From: Bacteroidales bacterium
GTDB taxonomy: Bacteria > Bacteroidota > Bacteroidia > Bacteroidales > WCHB1-69
Direction: 5' to 3'
Assembly: GCA_024400835.1 (NCBI GenBank)
Contig: JAKSMC010000004.1
Span: 47,749-111,748 of the forward strand
Length of the DNA stretch: 64,000 bases
The first letter of the stretch is position 1, and each line of letters opens with the position of its first letter. The notes beneath the pieces were generated by a model, which was given only the letters and a program-made list of their open reading frames with translations, ran no database searches and had not been told where the DNA came from. Of this stretch, positions 9,025 through 18,223 are shown piece after piece. The translations under genes and the position numbers were made by a program.

Positions 9025-10284
9025 ATGATTAACGAAACACCTGTGTTGCTGCTCACTGGATATCTGGGCAGCGGTAAGACAACTTTAGTGAACAGAATTC
9101 TTTCCAACCGTCGCGGCATAAAGTTCGCCGTGATTGTGAACGATATCGGGGAGGTGAATATCGATGCCGACCTTATCCAAAAAGGCGGTGTCGTGAATCA
9201 GAAGGACGACAGCCTGGTCGCTCTGCAGAACGGCTGTATATGCTGCACTTTGAAGATGGACTTGGTGGAACAACTCCATGACCTCACCAGCCAACATTGC
9301 TTTGACTACATCGTGATTGAGGCCAGCGGCATCTGCGAACCCGAACCTATTGCGCAGACGATTTGCTCTATGCCCCGCATGGCGTACGATTTTGAAAAAG
9401 ACGGTATGCCCAAACTCGACTGCATCGTTACGGTGGTTGACGCCCTCCGTATGCAGGATGAGTTCGGCTGTGGCGAAAATCTTATGAAGAAGAACCTCGA
9501 GGAAGATGATATCGAAAATCTGATTATCCAACAACTCGAATTCTGTAATATCGTATTGGTTAACAAGGCTTCCGAGGTATCTCCTAAAGAACTGGGCCGG
9601 GTTAAGGAAATTATACGTGCTATCCAAACCAAGGCTGAAATCATCACCTGCGATTTCGGAGATGTGGATTTTGACAAAGTCCTTCATACGAAGATGTTCG
9701 ACTATGAAGATGTGGCTACTTCCGCCGCTTGGATTCAGGGCGTGGAAAAATATCATGAGGAGGATGAAGACGAAGATCATGAGGAACATCATCATGACCA
9801 CGACCACGACCATGATGAGCACCACCATGACCATGACGATGATGACGATGAACATGAGCACGGACATCATCACCACCATCACCATCATGACCACGATCAT
9901 GAGGAGGGTGAAGCCGAAGAATACGGTATCGGTACCTTTGTGTATTACCGCCGCGAACCGTTCAACTTGAGAGATTTTGACGAATTTGTGTCACGACTCC
10001 CGAAGAGCGTGATTCGTGCCAAAGGTGTTTGCTATTTCCGTTCGGAATACGACACCTGCTATCTCTTCGAGCAAGCAGGCAAACAGTTGCTGCTGCGTGA
10101 TGCCGGCCTCTGGTATGCTACGATGCCTGCCAATGAGTTGGCTCAGATGATGGCTCAGGAACCGGGACTTCGTCGCGATTGGGACGAGCGTTTTGGCGAC
10201 CGTATGCAGAAAATCGTATTCATCGGACAGAAGATGGATAAAGAGGCTATTACTGCGGCTCTTGACTTGTGCTTGGCGGAGTAG
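9025..10284 (+). CDS. CobW/ZNG1-type GTP-binding metal chaperone with His-rich loop
   Basis: This G3E-family P-loop GTPase likely delivers zinc (or another divalent metal) to client enzymes in the cytosol. Numbered from the ATG at 9025 (419 residues), Walker A is GYLGSGKT at 12-19. The metal-binding CxCC motif of the COG0523 group is C71-I-C73-C74. A run of His/Asp/Glu at about 252-293 forms a metal-binding loop, followed by the CobW C-terminal domain. The upstream in-frame TTG at 8989 is rejected because it precedes the promoter box. Regulation by zinc (Zur) would be expected from the family, but I cannot identify a Zur box with confidence. Confidence 0.92.
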   Translation: MINETPVLLLTGYLGSGKTTLVNRILSNRRGIKFAVIVNDIGEVNIDADLIQKGGVVNQKDDSLVALQNGCICCTLKMDLVEQLHDLTSQHCFDYIVIEASGICEPEPIAQTICSMPRMAYDFEKDGMPKLDCIVTVVDALRMQDEFGCGENLMKKNLEEDDIENLIIQQLEFCNIVLVNKASEVSPKELGRVKEIIRAIQTKAEIITCDFGDVDFDKVLHTKMFDYEDVATSAAWIQGVEKYHEEDEDEDHEEHHHDHDHDHDEHHHDHDDDDDEHEHGHHHHHHHHDHDHEEGEAEEYGIGTFVYYRREPFNLRDFDEFVSRLPKSVIRAKGVCYFRSEYDTCYLFEQAGKQLLLRDAGLWYATMPANELAQMMAQEPGLRRDWDERFGDRMQKIVFIGQKMDKEAITAALDLCLAE

Positions 10285-10301
10285 GCTCGTGTTGAGAGAT
10301 G

Positions 10302-10335
10302 AAAAAAGGGAGCAACGTCGTTGTTCCCTTTTTTG
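10302..10335. terminator. Bidirectional terminator between convergent genes
   Basis: Stem GGGAGCAACG/CGTTGTTCCC with one mismatch, flanked by A6 on the left and T6 on the right, lies between the GTPase and the methyltransferase genes. Confidence 0.85.
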
Positions 10336-10336
10336 T

Positions 10337-11518
10337 TTATTCGATAGCTAATAAAAGTCCTTTCAAGTAATTGCCTTCCGGATGGTAGATGCTGACCGGG
10401 TGGTCGATGGCGTGCTGCATCTGATGGACAATCCGGACATTTTTGTGCTCCAAGGCAGCAGCGGAAAACGCAATAGTCTTGAAATCGTCAATGCTGATAG
10501 CTTGTGAGCAGGAGAAGGTGAAGAGCAGACCGCCGGGCTGGAGCTTTTCCATGGCTTTGCGATTGATGTTGCGGTAACCTTTGATGCCCTGTTCCTTCAC
10601 GCGATGGTGCTTGGCAAATGCCGGTGGGTCAAGGACAATGAGGTCGTAGGCGTGGTCGGGCATGTTCTCCAAGAACTTGAAGACGTCTTCACAGTAAGAG
10701 GAATGCCTTCTGACAGCATCTTCGCCGAGGAGCGCGATGTTGGCGTCCGTGAGCTCGATGGCCTTGCGGGAGATGTCAACCGAGTCAACATGCTCGGCAC
10801 CACCGCGCAGCGCGTATGCCGAAAAGCCTCCGGAGTAGCAAAACATGTTGAGTACCCGGTGACCTTTTGCCAGCTCGCCAACCATTTTCCGACTGTCTCG
10901 CTGGTCAAGGAAGAAGCCCGTCTTCTGGCCCCCTTGGACGTCAATGTTGAAGCCGATGCCGTTTTCCCTGCCGATGATCTTGCTGACTTCTCCGTAAAGC
11001 AGTTCGTCTTCTGCTTTGGTATCTTCAGCGTCGGTTAGCGTAAGCCCGCTCTTGTTGTAGATGGACTTGATGTCTGGAAACAGCTCTCGTAGAATCTGTA
11101 CGAAAGTATCCTTGAGCAAGAACATGCCGTAAGCGTGGAATTGCATTACGGCATTGCCGTCGTATATGTCGATGATGAGCCCTGGGAGACCGTCTCCTTC
11201 ACCGTTTACCAATCGGAACATGGTGGTCTCTGGGTTGTTGATCAGGCCGATGGACTGGCGGAAAGCCAAAGCTTTTTGCACTTTTTCCTTCCAAAATCCA
11301 TAGTTCGGTTCTACTGGCTCGAAACTGAACACGCGAACGGCAATGGAATTGTCGTGGAAATGTCCGATAGCTAAGAAATTACCGCTGTTGTCGCATACCT
11401 CGACGATGTCACCGTTCTGGATGTTTTTGTCCACTTTGGCTACGGCCCCGGAAAACACCCAAGGATGGAAGCGAAGCAGGGATTTCTCTTTGCCTTTATA
11501 TAGGATTACTTTCTTCAT
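10337..11518 (-). CDS. Class I rRNA methyltransferase, RlmI-like
   Basis: The 393-residue protein has an N-terminal PUA RNA-binding domain (starting KKVILYKGKEKSLLRFHPWVF, ~1-75), a middle EEHEA-type domain, and a C-terminal Rossmann methyltransferase. The SAM site is NMFCYSGGFS and the catalytic region LIVLDPPAF, as in 23S rRNA m5C methyltransferases of the RlmI/RlmK type. The expected substrate is 23S rRNA cytosine, though the exact nucleotide cannot be told from sequence here. It is convergent with the GTPase gene and shares its terminator. Confidence 0.88.
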   Translation of the reverse strand: MKKVILYKGKEKSLLRFHPWVFSGAVAKVDKNIQNGDIVEVCDNSGNFLAIGHFHDNSIAVRVFSFEPVEPNYGFWKEKVQKALAFRQSIGLINNPETTMFRLVNGEGDGLPGLIIDIYDGNAVMQFHAYGMFLLKDTFVQILRELFPDIKSIYNKSGLTLTDAEDTKAEDELLYGEVSKIIGRENGIGFNIDVQGGQKTGFFLDQRDSRKMVGELAKGHRVLNMFCYSGGFSAYALRGGAEHVDSVDISRKAIELTDANIALLGEDAVRRHSSYCEDVFKFLENMPDHAYDLIVLDPPAFAKHHRVKEQGIKGYRNINRKAMEKLQPGGLLFTFSCSQAISIDDFKTIAFSAAALEHKNVRIVHQMQHAIDHPVSIYHPEGNYLKGLLLAIE

Positions 11519-11524
11519 TTATTA

Positions 11525-11555
11525 GAGATCTGTGATCAGTGAATGGTGATCTGTA
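11525..11555. repeat. Short-period intergenic repeat (GTGATCTGTGAACA type)
   Basis: Units GATCTGTGATCA and GTGAATGGTGATCTGT lie between two minus-strand genes; same family as at 6653 and 18137. Confidence 0.6.
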
Positions 11556-11625
11556 TTGGATTGGTGTTGTTTGCGATGAACTGTTGGATGACAAGAGTTT
11601 GGGAACTTGTTCGGTAGGTTGTCGA

Positions 11626-12834
11626 TTAGAATAGCGGTAATCCCAAAATCGTTGCGAAAATGGAGCCCAAGTAGTTGCCGACGGCATAGCCGACCAAGCC
11701 GATGGCGATACCGCTGATGAGCACTTTGCGGTTGCCGATGGCTTCTACCACTGGCGGAACGAATGGAGGTGAACAAAGCAGGCTGATGTAGCTTGCTGTG
11801 AACAGGTCACCGCTGACTTTGAAGCAACGGCAGATGATGATGTAAATTACCATGGAAACAACCAGTGCGAACAGGATGAACCACATAATGGTCAATGACG
11901 AACTGTCGATTTTGGTGATGTCGAATTTGGTGGCGACAACGATACTGAAAATAAGGATGAAGAACATACCGAGTTCGAAGGTCTTGGGCAGTTCTCTGAT
12001 TTTTTTGCTGAAGGAGGCAATGATTGCCAATGTCGTAATGGTGAGGATGACAATCAGCTCGTTGATTTTACCTACGATGAGAAGGGAAAGCCCTGCGCCG
12101 ATAGCAAGCATGCCGATGGAGAGCAAGAGGCCGAGCATCATTCTGCCGAAAGTGTGGAGTTGGAGCATGCCGCGGTAATTCTCGAAAGTGCCTTCGGCTA
12201 CTTTGTCGAGTTCGTTCTCGTTGTCGAGTGTCGTTTCATCTTTGGCAGGCATGAGTTTGCGGAAGATTTTGTAACCGCCGGCCATGATGAAGATGATGAG
12301 GGGCAATGTGACAATTTCTTCGAATGCCAAGGTGATGTTGTAGGTGTTGGGATCTGCATGGACGATGTTGCTGAGAGCCGTGAAGTTCAGGGTTCCGCCC
12401 GTATAGATACCGGTCATCATGACGGCAACTTTCTTGAACTCGTCCTCTGTACCGTAGCCCACGTTTTTGAATACCACATAGCCGAGTACGATAGCCACGC
12501 ATACTGCGAAGATGCCGCCGACAAGGGCAATCAGAGTTTTCTTGAGGGATTTGGTCCAGAGCTTGAAATCGGAGTTGAACAGCATCAATGGGATGGCCAA
12601 TGGAACGCAGACACTCATCAATGTACTTTGAATGGAGGAAAACGTGTCATAGGCTGGGGCACCTTCGGTTGGGAGGAACCCAGCTGCTGTGTTGAGTAAT
12701 GCGATGATGATACCGACAGCGTATGCCAATATCACGGTCCCGATTTTCTGGGCCCATTTGTACTTGTTGAATAGCAGAATGATTATCACCGGGAAGATGA
12801 TGTATCCTGCAATCATAAGAGTTGAACTTGTCAT
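11626..12834 (-). CDS. DUF819 family integral membrane protein
   Basis: A 402-residue polytopic membrane protein with roughly ten to twelve hydrophobic helices in two halves, separated by a charged cytoplasmic loop (KDETTLDNENELDK, about 220-235). The pattern GIYTGGTLNFTALSN and the terminal GIAIGLVGYAVGNYLG match the DUF819 (YjcL-like) family. These are putative transporters distantly like CPA-type antiporters; the substrate is unknown. It is followed by a short-period repeat and then the methyltransferase gene on the same strand. Confidence 0.85.
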   Translation of the reverse strand: MTSSTLMIAGYIIFPVIIILLFNKYKWAQKIGTVILAYAVGIIIALLNTAAGFLPTEGAPAYDTFSSIQSTLMSVCVPLAIPLMLFNSDFKLWTKSLKKTLIALVGGIFAVCVAIVLGYVVFKNVGYGTEDEFKKVAVMMTGIYTGGTLNFTALSNIVHADPNTYNITLAFEEIVTLPLIIFIMAGGYKIFRKLMPAKDETTLDNENELDKVAEGTFENYRGMLQLHTFGRMMLGLLLSIGMLAIGAGLSLLIVGKINELIVILTITTLAIIASFSKKIRELPKTFELGMFFILIFSIVVATKFDITKIDSSSLTIMWFILFALVVSMVIYIIICRCFKVSGDLFTASYISLLCSPPFVPPVVEAIGNRKVLISGIAIGLVGYAVGNYLGSIFATILGLPLF

Positions 12835-12864
12835 AGGATAATGTTATTTATTATTATTGATTTT

Positions 12865-14721
12865 TCAAATTTTTTGTGGCGATTTGAGTAAATATAGTAT
12901 GTTGCTGTCTTTGTAATAGATGTCCTCGCGATATTGGATTTGGTCGTCGGAACCAACAAAGCAGGTGTAGTATTCGATATAAAGCGGCATTTTATGCTTC
13001 AAAGATATGCCGGTAGGCTTAAGTTGCTTTGGCGTCACGCTTGCTGCAAGTTCTTCTTCTGTCATGGAAGCCCTGCGGATGGAGTCGCGTTTCTGTTTTT
13101 CCTCTAGGAATTTGATGCCGGCTTGAGAAATGGGTTCCATACCGACGAGCATGTTGAGTTGGTCGACTTTCAGACTGTCGTATTCGTTGATGCCGTAAAT
13201 GATGGCGGCCAGCTCGAACGGGTTCTCCACGCGGATGCAGCCGTGACTGAGCGCACGCACGCGACGCTTGAAGGCGCCTTTGTTGTTGGTGTCGTGCAAA
13301 TATACGGATTCGCTGTTGGGAAAGTCGAACTTGATTTGCCCAAGTGCGTTGTAACGCCCGGAGGTCTGTATGAGACGATAGGGGATGTTGTTCTGGCTGA
13401 CTTGTGTCCAATCGATGGATTCTGGGTCGACACGACCGCCGGTGCGGGCGTCTTTGATGTAGAGCCGTTCGCGGTTGACAACTCCGGTGTTGCTCCGGCA
13501 GAGCTTGTAGTAGTATTCGTTTTTGAGAATGTCATACGGAATGCTCCACTCAGGGTTGAGGACGAGACGGCTGATTTCGCTGTGCAACAGCGGGGATTCG
13601 GCTTTGAAGGCTTTCACCAAGCCGTTTTTGGTTCGAGAAGGATCCACTGCGGGATTCTGGGTTTTGCCGCAGCAGATTCTGGTTTGGAAAACCGTCTTGC
13701 CGTCAACAATGGTCTTGAGCGTGAAGTCCGGAATGTTGACTGCAATGAAAGTGTCTTGTTTGGCGGGTGTCACCTGCCAACGCAGGCGCTCCATGTTAAC
13801 CGCTATTTTGTCAACGTAGTAGGAAATCGGGCGGTTGAGCTTGGTGATGGTCTCTATGTCGAGGCTGTCACTTTCCGGAATGGCGTTGTTGCGGCGGAAT
13901 TTGTTGATGCCGGCCAGCATCTTGTCTGTCAGCACCGTGGTGTCTCGGAAGCTCTTGGGCAGCTCGCCCGTGAGTTTCAGCCGCTTGCATACGGACTTGA
14001 GCGCGTTGGATTGAGCGCCTTTGAATACGACTTGCTCCGGTATTGCTGTAACCACGCTGTCTTGGAGCGGTCTCAATCGCTTCAACTCTTTTTGCAATAC
14101 GCGATATTCGTGGCTCTTAGGTTGATGCTCTTTCAGTGCTGAGGGCAGGTCCTTTAGGTCTTGTAGTGCCTGACAGATAAATGCCGTGTCGGCCTGCAGA
14201 TTGGTCATCAGCCATTTGCCCCCGTTGGCTCTCTTTGGGTCTGTGGCTCCGTACGTGAGTGCCTCCACATACCGTAAGTATGCGTCGGTGAGCTTCATTT
14301 CCAAGTTGCAGAGCGTGTCATAGATGGAACTGTCGTTTTTAGTTTGGTGATTTTTCAGCCTTTCTAATGTTTGCGCAATGGCCGGGTATCCGAAAAAGGT
14401 GTCCGTGATGCCGTGCTCGTCGGCATTGGCTAAATGCAGCAGCAAAGTGTCAATGCGACTTTCCTGAATGCCGCGGAGCGTCCAATAGGGCTCGTAATTG
14501 TTGTCTTTGTAAAATTGGTTTATCAGCCCGGCACTTTGATCGAGTGTGTCGGGCACCGAGTCGAGCCGGCTGGCAAAGAAGGCGTGATACTCTTTTTTGT
14601 GGAAGGCACTGTAGTGGTCAAACCAATGCGGAGCCCGTTCTGCAATGCTGTTTTTGTTTATGCAGGCAGGCAGCAGTATGATGGTTGTGACAATAAGAAG
14701 AAAATGTATTTTTCTTACCAT
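12865..14721 (-). CDS. L,D-transpeptidase of the YcbB/LdtD type, lipoprotein
   Basis: The enzyme makes 3-3 peptidoglycan cross-links or attaches peptides in the periplasm. The catalytic motif SHGCIRVENP (HxxxxxxSHGCIRV type) is present, with the nucleophile Cys near residue 494. The N-terminal ~300 residues carry the YcbB substrate-binding and peptidoglycan-binding-like parts. I start at the ATG at 14721, giving MVRKIHFLLIVTTIILLPAC, a lipobox with Cys at ~20. The longer frame beginning at 14745 would start inside the promoter -7 box. A membrane lipoprotein anchor instead of the transmembrane helix of E. coli LdtD is a notable difference. Confidence 0.88.
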   Translation of the reverse strand: MVRKIHFLLIVTTIILLPACINKNSIAERAPHWFDHYSAFHKKEYHAFFASRLDSVPDTLDQSAGLINQFYKDNNYEPYWTLRGIQESRIDTLLLHLANADEHGITDTFFGYPAIAQTLERLKNHQTKNDSSIYDTLCNLEMKLTDAYLRYVEALTYGATDPKRANGGKWLMTNLQADTAFICQALQDLKDLPSALKEHQPKSHEYRVLQKELKRLRPLQDSVVTAIPEQVVFKGAQSNALKSVCKRLKLTGELPKSFRDTTVLTDKMLAGINKFRRNNAIPESDSLDIETITKLNRPISYYVDKIAVNMERLRWQVTPAKQDTFIAVNIPDFTLKTIVDGKTVFQTRICCGKTQNPAVDPSRTKNGLVKAFKAESPLLHSEISRLVLNPEWSIPYDILKNEYYYKLCRSNTGVVNRERLYIKDARTGGRVDPESIDWTQVSQNNIPYRLIQTSGRYNALGQIKFDFPNSESVYLHDTNNKGAFKRRVRALSHGCIRVENPFELAAIIYGINEYDSLKVDQLNMLVGMEPISQAGIKFLEEKQKRDSIRRASMTEEELAASVTPKQLKPTGISLKHKMPLYIEYYTCFVGSDDQIQYREDIYYKDSNILYLLKSPQKI

Positions 14722-14742
14722 AGGCTTTCCGAAAAGAGGCGG

Positions 14743-14750
14743 CAAATATA
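14743..14750 (-). promoter_or_regulatory. Promoter -7 element of the L,D-transpeptidase gene
   Basis: TATATTTG on the minus strand followed by CCGCC. It decides the start codon, because the upstream ATG at 14745 falls within it. Confidence 0.65.
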
Positions 14751-14859
14751 CAAATATTGTGATAATGTATTAATACATAAATTAGATGGTGAAATTGCTT
14801 CCTCCATCTAATTTGTATGCCTGGTCTTTTTTCGGATAATAGAACCTTGTAGTTGAAGA

Positions 14860-16296
14860 TTAAATTTTGTAAGTCTTTGCAGGTGTGCGCTTTTTGGCGG
14901 GTTCGTCTGTGTCAGAAGGCACGGACTGCTGCTTGCCCGGAGTGACTTCTATTTGATAATCCTGCGAGGAGATGGTCTTATAACTGCCGGTGTCGTAATT
15001 ATAGTAGTTGTATGTGGCGCTGGGAATTAGGAATGTGCCTTCGGAACGAGGGATAATGGTGTACTTGAAAATCTTCGATCCGCTGATGATGTCACCCTTG
15101 GCAGAAATATGTCCGGACACCCGTGGATAGGTGACATCGCAGTCGCTCGGAAAGTCGATGTTCAAGTCGTCGGCGCTGATGTGGTGGATGTTGCCAGTGC
15201 CGGAAACTGTCACAGTGAGTGTGATGGGCTCATTGACACGTGCCGTGGTCTTGCTCAGCGAGGAGCTGATGGTGAAATTGCCGACGATTTCCGTCTCTGA
15301 AGAGCGGGCATTGGGGAGCGCTTTAACTTTGACGGGCAGTTCGTTGGACGACAGCGTGATGTCTTTGCTTTTGTAGGTCTGGTAGGTGCCCCAGAACGGG
15401 TCTCTGACCGTAGCGGGCACGCGGATGCGCAGCGTGAGGTCTAACTTGGGAATGGAAAGCTTGCCGGTTTTGGTGGGGTAGAAGGCCGTCTGCTTGATGG
15501 TGTACACCGTGTATGTCTTGCCATTGATGGTCTCTGTTGACTGTTCGCGGTGGTCGAGCTCGAGGGCGTTGGCCCAGAATGCCTCGGAAGGCGCGAAGAT
15601 GGCCTTCTCAATGCTGTACCCGTTGTTGTTGCCCTTGATGTACAACTTGTGCGTGACGACGATGCCCTCGCCTTGGAAAGCTTCCATGTTGTTGGCAAAG
15701 GCTTTGATGAACATATCGTCTTTTCCGATTTTATCATCGATCTGGGCCTTTTCTGTCTTGGAACGTTCCTGTGGCCGTGTCTGTTGCGGCATGCCTGGCC
15801 ATTGCGGAAAATCTGAGAAACCCTGGAAATCTGGGAACTCGAAGTTGAACCAACTGCCGGACTGTTCCGGTTCTTCCTGAGGTTGGCTCTTCGGCGCCTT
15901 TACGACGCTGACGGCCACGAGGTTGCTCTTGACCAATCGTCCGTCAATGGAAATGGTGACGCCTGGAATGGTGTAAGACCCTTCCTTGTTGCAGGACAGG
16001 TAATAGGTGTACGTATAAGTTGTGCTTTGCTCGGTTTGGCCGTTCATAATGGAAATGGACATGCTTGAACCGACGCTCGGACCGCTGATGACTTCGAATT
16101 TGCCGAAATCAGAAGAAATGATTTCTCCCTGCTCCGATGTCGTCACGGTGTATTTGAATCGTTGGCCAACAGCCACCTCTTGTGGGGCTTTGGCTTCGCA
16201 AGTTTCGTCATTTTGTGCTTGGATGGCGTTGATTCCAATGAATAACAGAATCAGACTGAACAGCCATCTTCTTGAGTTTGAAACAGTTTCTTTCAT
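14860..16296 (-). CDS. BatD-family protein
   Basis: A 478-residue exported protein with a signal peptide (LFSLILLFIGINAIQA) and repeated Ig-like beta domains. The segment QEVAVGQRFKYTVTT and the later FTISSSLSKTTARVNEPITL match the oxygen-tolerance BatD family. A low-complexity Pro/Gln/Phe region separates the first and second domains (about 135-185). BatD usually ends in a transmembrane helix; this one ends in a charged tail (PAKKRTPAKTYKI) with no hydrophobic segment, so it may be periplasmic or shortened. The family's biochemical role is unknown. Confidence 0.82.
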   Translation of the reverse strand: MKETVSNSRRWLFSLILLFIGINAIQAQNDETCEAKAPQEVAVGQRFKYTVTTSEQGEIISSDFGKFEVISGPSVGSSMSISIMNGQTEQSTTYTYTYYLSCNKEGSYTIPGVTISIDGRLVKSNLVAVSVVKAPKSQPQEEPEQSGSWFNFEFPDFQGFSDFPQWPGMPQQTRPQERSKTEKAQIDDKIGKDDMFIKAFANNMEAFQGEGIVVTHKLYIKGNNNGYSIEKAIFAPSEAFWANALELDHREQSTETINGKTYTVYTIKQTAFYPTKTGKLSIPKLDLTLRIRVPATVRDPFWGTYQTYKSKDITLSSNELPVKVKALPNARSSETEIVGNFTISSSLSKTTARVNEPITLTVTVSGTGNIHHISADDLNIDFPSDCDVTYPRVSGHISAKGDIISGSKIFKYTIIPRSEGTFLIPSATYNYYNYDTGSYKTISSQDYQIEVTPGKQQSVPSDTDEPAKKRTPAKTYKI

Positions 16297-16365
16297 AGTT
16301 GTCTTTCCTTTTCAAAAAAATGCGAATGCCTAACGAAGATTGTTTTCTTTTATTGTATGAAAAAT

Positions 16366-16403
16366 GAAAAAAAGGCTCCGAAAATCCTTGTGGTTTCGGA
16401 GCC
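16366..16403 (-). terminator. Rho-independent terminator of pepE
   Basis: A 10-bp perfect stem (GGCTCCGAAA/TTTCGGAGCC) followed on the minus strand by T7. It lies 30 bases after the pepE stop. Confidence 0.88.
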
Positions 16404-16433
16404 ATGTGTGCTGTGCGTAGAAAAGGCCGGAGA

Positions 16434-17180
16434 CTATTTCAAATCGAATTCGAAAGTGTCGCCGGGGTTCTTTTCGGTAGGTTCCTGTCCGTAGCGGAGA
16501 ACAATCATCTTGCGGGTGCCGCGGAGCGTGATGCGTTCGTGGTCAATCCACAGTGCGGTGCCTTCGCGCAAGCCTGCGACGGCTTTCTCCTTGTTGACAG
16601 CCAAGTATTCGTTGATGCGCACTTGACGAGTCTCACCGCCGTGGCGGATGGCATCGTTGATCTCCTCTGGATAGGGATCAATGTAGTGCGGGTTGATTTG
16701 GAACGGCACGAGGTCCAGACATTTGAAACTTTCAGGCATGACGATCGGCATGTCGTTTGTGGTGCACAATGTCGGGCAGGCCACGTTGGAACCGGCACTC
16801 CAGCCGATGTAGGGCGTTCCCTCCATCACTTTGCGACGGATGGCTTCAATCAGTTTGTTGCGATGCAACTCTGCCACCAGGTGGAAGGTGTTGCCGCCGC
16901 CGACCATGATGATGTCTGCATTGTTGATGACCTCGACAGGATCTTCTGCCGTATGCGTGGAGATGATCTTCTTGCCGAATTTGTCAAATACTTTCTGCAC
17001 TCTTTCCGTGTATGCATCGTAACTTGCCGGATATACCTTGCCAGCAACGTCAACGCCTGCGTAGGGGACGAATGCTATGTTTTTGGCTGTGCCTTGGAGG
17101 AATTCCTCGATCAGTGGCTGGCACCAACCCAAATAAGGCTCTTTGTAATTTGTTGAATTGCTGATTAATAGAAGTTTCAT
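16434..17180 (-). CDS. pepE: Peptidase E (alpha-aspartyl dipeptidase, S51)
   Basis: A cytosolic serine dipeptidase that cleaves N-terminal Asp from Asp-Xaa dipeptides. The nucleophile elbow is GWSAGSN with S128; a conserved His is H165 in QINPHYIDPY. The motif MVGGGNTFHL lines the active site. At 248 residues it is close to the family length (about 230-250). The start codon is clear. It stands alone with its own terminator. Confidence 0.93.
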   Translation of the reverse strand: MKLLLISNSTNYKEPYLGWCQPLIEEFLQGTAKNIAFVPYAGVDVAGKVYPASYDAYTERVQKVFDKFGKKIISTHTAEDPVEVINNADIIMVGGGNTFHLVAELHRNKLIEAIRRKVMEGTPYIGWSAGSNVACPTLCTTNDMPIVMPESFKCLDLVPFQINPHYIDPYPEEINDAIRHGGETRQVRINEYLAVNKEKAVAGLREGTALWIDHERITLRGTRKMIVLRYGQEPTEKNPGDTFEFDLK

Positions 17181-17254
17181 ATCAATGATTTTGGGGTTAA
17201 TTGTTTTTTTATGAAGATAGTGGTGCTTGAAGTTTAAGGTTTAAAAGCGAATGG

Positions 17255-18124
17255 CTAAAGCCTTTTCAATTTCTCCACCACATATGGTCTGTCTTCCTTG
17301 TAGGTGACGCCGAACCATTCTGCGTTGCTGTGAAGCACTTTGATTTTGGCTTCGTTATGGCTCATCAGGTAGCTGATGACATTGGGAATCGGGAACTCGG
17401 CTTTGACGTTGCTTTGGTTTTCATTGAGAAAATCAATGAAGAGTCCGTTCAGGCAGTCGAAGAATTTCGGGGAGAAACCCCAGAAGTTCATGGAAACGGG
17501 TTCGTCGCCGCGGTATTTGCAGCAAAGTCCCTCTTCGATGTTTTCAATGCCGTTGTCGGTATATCCGACTTTGTGGTTTTCAACGATGGTCACCAGATAG
17601 CCGTTCTCGTCGGTGGTGCACACGCCGCGGGAAACTGTGCCGTTCTCAGACAATGTTTTGTCCAGTCGATAGCCAACCATTGCATAGGTGGGGGGTACGG
17701 TTTCTGCTTCGTTGGTGAGGAAGTCGGCCATCACTTGGAAGGCCTCCTTGCCATAGAAATCGTCAGCGTTGATGACCGTGAATGGCTCCTTGACAGCATC
17801 CTTGGCTACTAAGATGGCATGCGCTGTGCCGTATGGCTTCTGACGTTCTGGATTAACGGAAAAGCCTTCCGGCAGCATATCTAATTCTTGGAAAACGTAT
17901 TCGACAGCAATCTTGTCGGCATAGCGTGGCAATACGTATTGTTTGAAATCTTCTTCCATGACGCGGCGGATGACGAAAACGACTTTGCCGAAGCCGCTTT
18001 CCAATGCGTAACGTACGGAATAGTCCATAATGGTCTCGCCATTCGGACCCATCTGGTCCAATTGCTTGAGACCGCCATATCTGCTGCCCATGCCGGCTGC
18101 TAAAACTAATAATGTTGGTTTCAT
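17255..18124 (-). CDS. Sugar-nucleotide nucleotidyltransferase
   Basis: A 289-residue Rossmann-like GT-A nucleotidyltransferase. The N-terminal nucleotide-binding motif is VLAAGMGSRYGGLKQ, and the metal-binding motif is INADDFYG at about residue 118-125. It resembles RmlA/GlmU-type enzymes that join a sugar-1-phosphate to an NTP, but the sugar cannot be named. The C-terminal part is short, with no hexapeptide repeats. It lies between pepE and the MurL-like gene on the same strand with ~100-base spacers. Confidence 0.82.
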   Translation of the reverse strand: MKPTLLVLAAGMGSRYGGLKQLDQMGPNGETIMDYSVRYALESGFGKVVFVIRRVMEEDFKQYVLPRYADKIAVEYVFQELDMLPEGFSVNPERQKPYGTAHAILVAKDAVKEPFTVINADDFYGKEAFQVMADFLTNEAETVPPTYAMVGYRLDKTLSENGTVSRGVCTTDENGYLVTIVENHKVGYTDNGIENIEEGLCCKYRGDEPVSMNFWGFSPKFFDCLNGLFIDFLNENQSNVKAEFPIPNVISYLMSHNEAKIKVLHSNAEWFGVTYKEDRPYVVEKLKRL

Positions 18125-18136
18125 AATATTGAAGTT

Positions 18137-18165
18137 AATAGTGATCTGTGAACTGTAATCTGTGT
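18137..18165. repeat. Short-period intergenic repeat (GTGATCTGTGAACA type)
   Basis: Units GTGATCTGTGAACTG and TAATCTGTGTTGTG; third member of the family at 6653 and 11525. Confidence 0.55.
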
Positions 18166-18223
18166 TGTGTTTGTAAATTACAAATGAAAATATTTTGTAA
18201 TGAAGAAGATGGTATTCAATGGA

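Noticed and set aside
13123..14142. 339-codon plus-strand frame opposite the L,D-transpeptidase
   Set aside because: Antisense to a gene with the SHGCIRV active site; no promoter or ribosome binding site.
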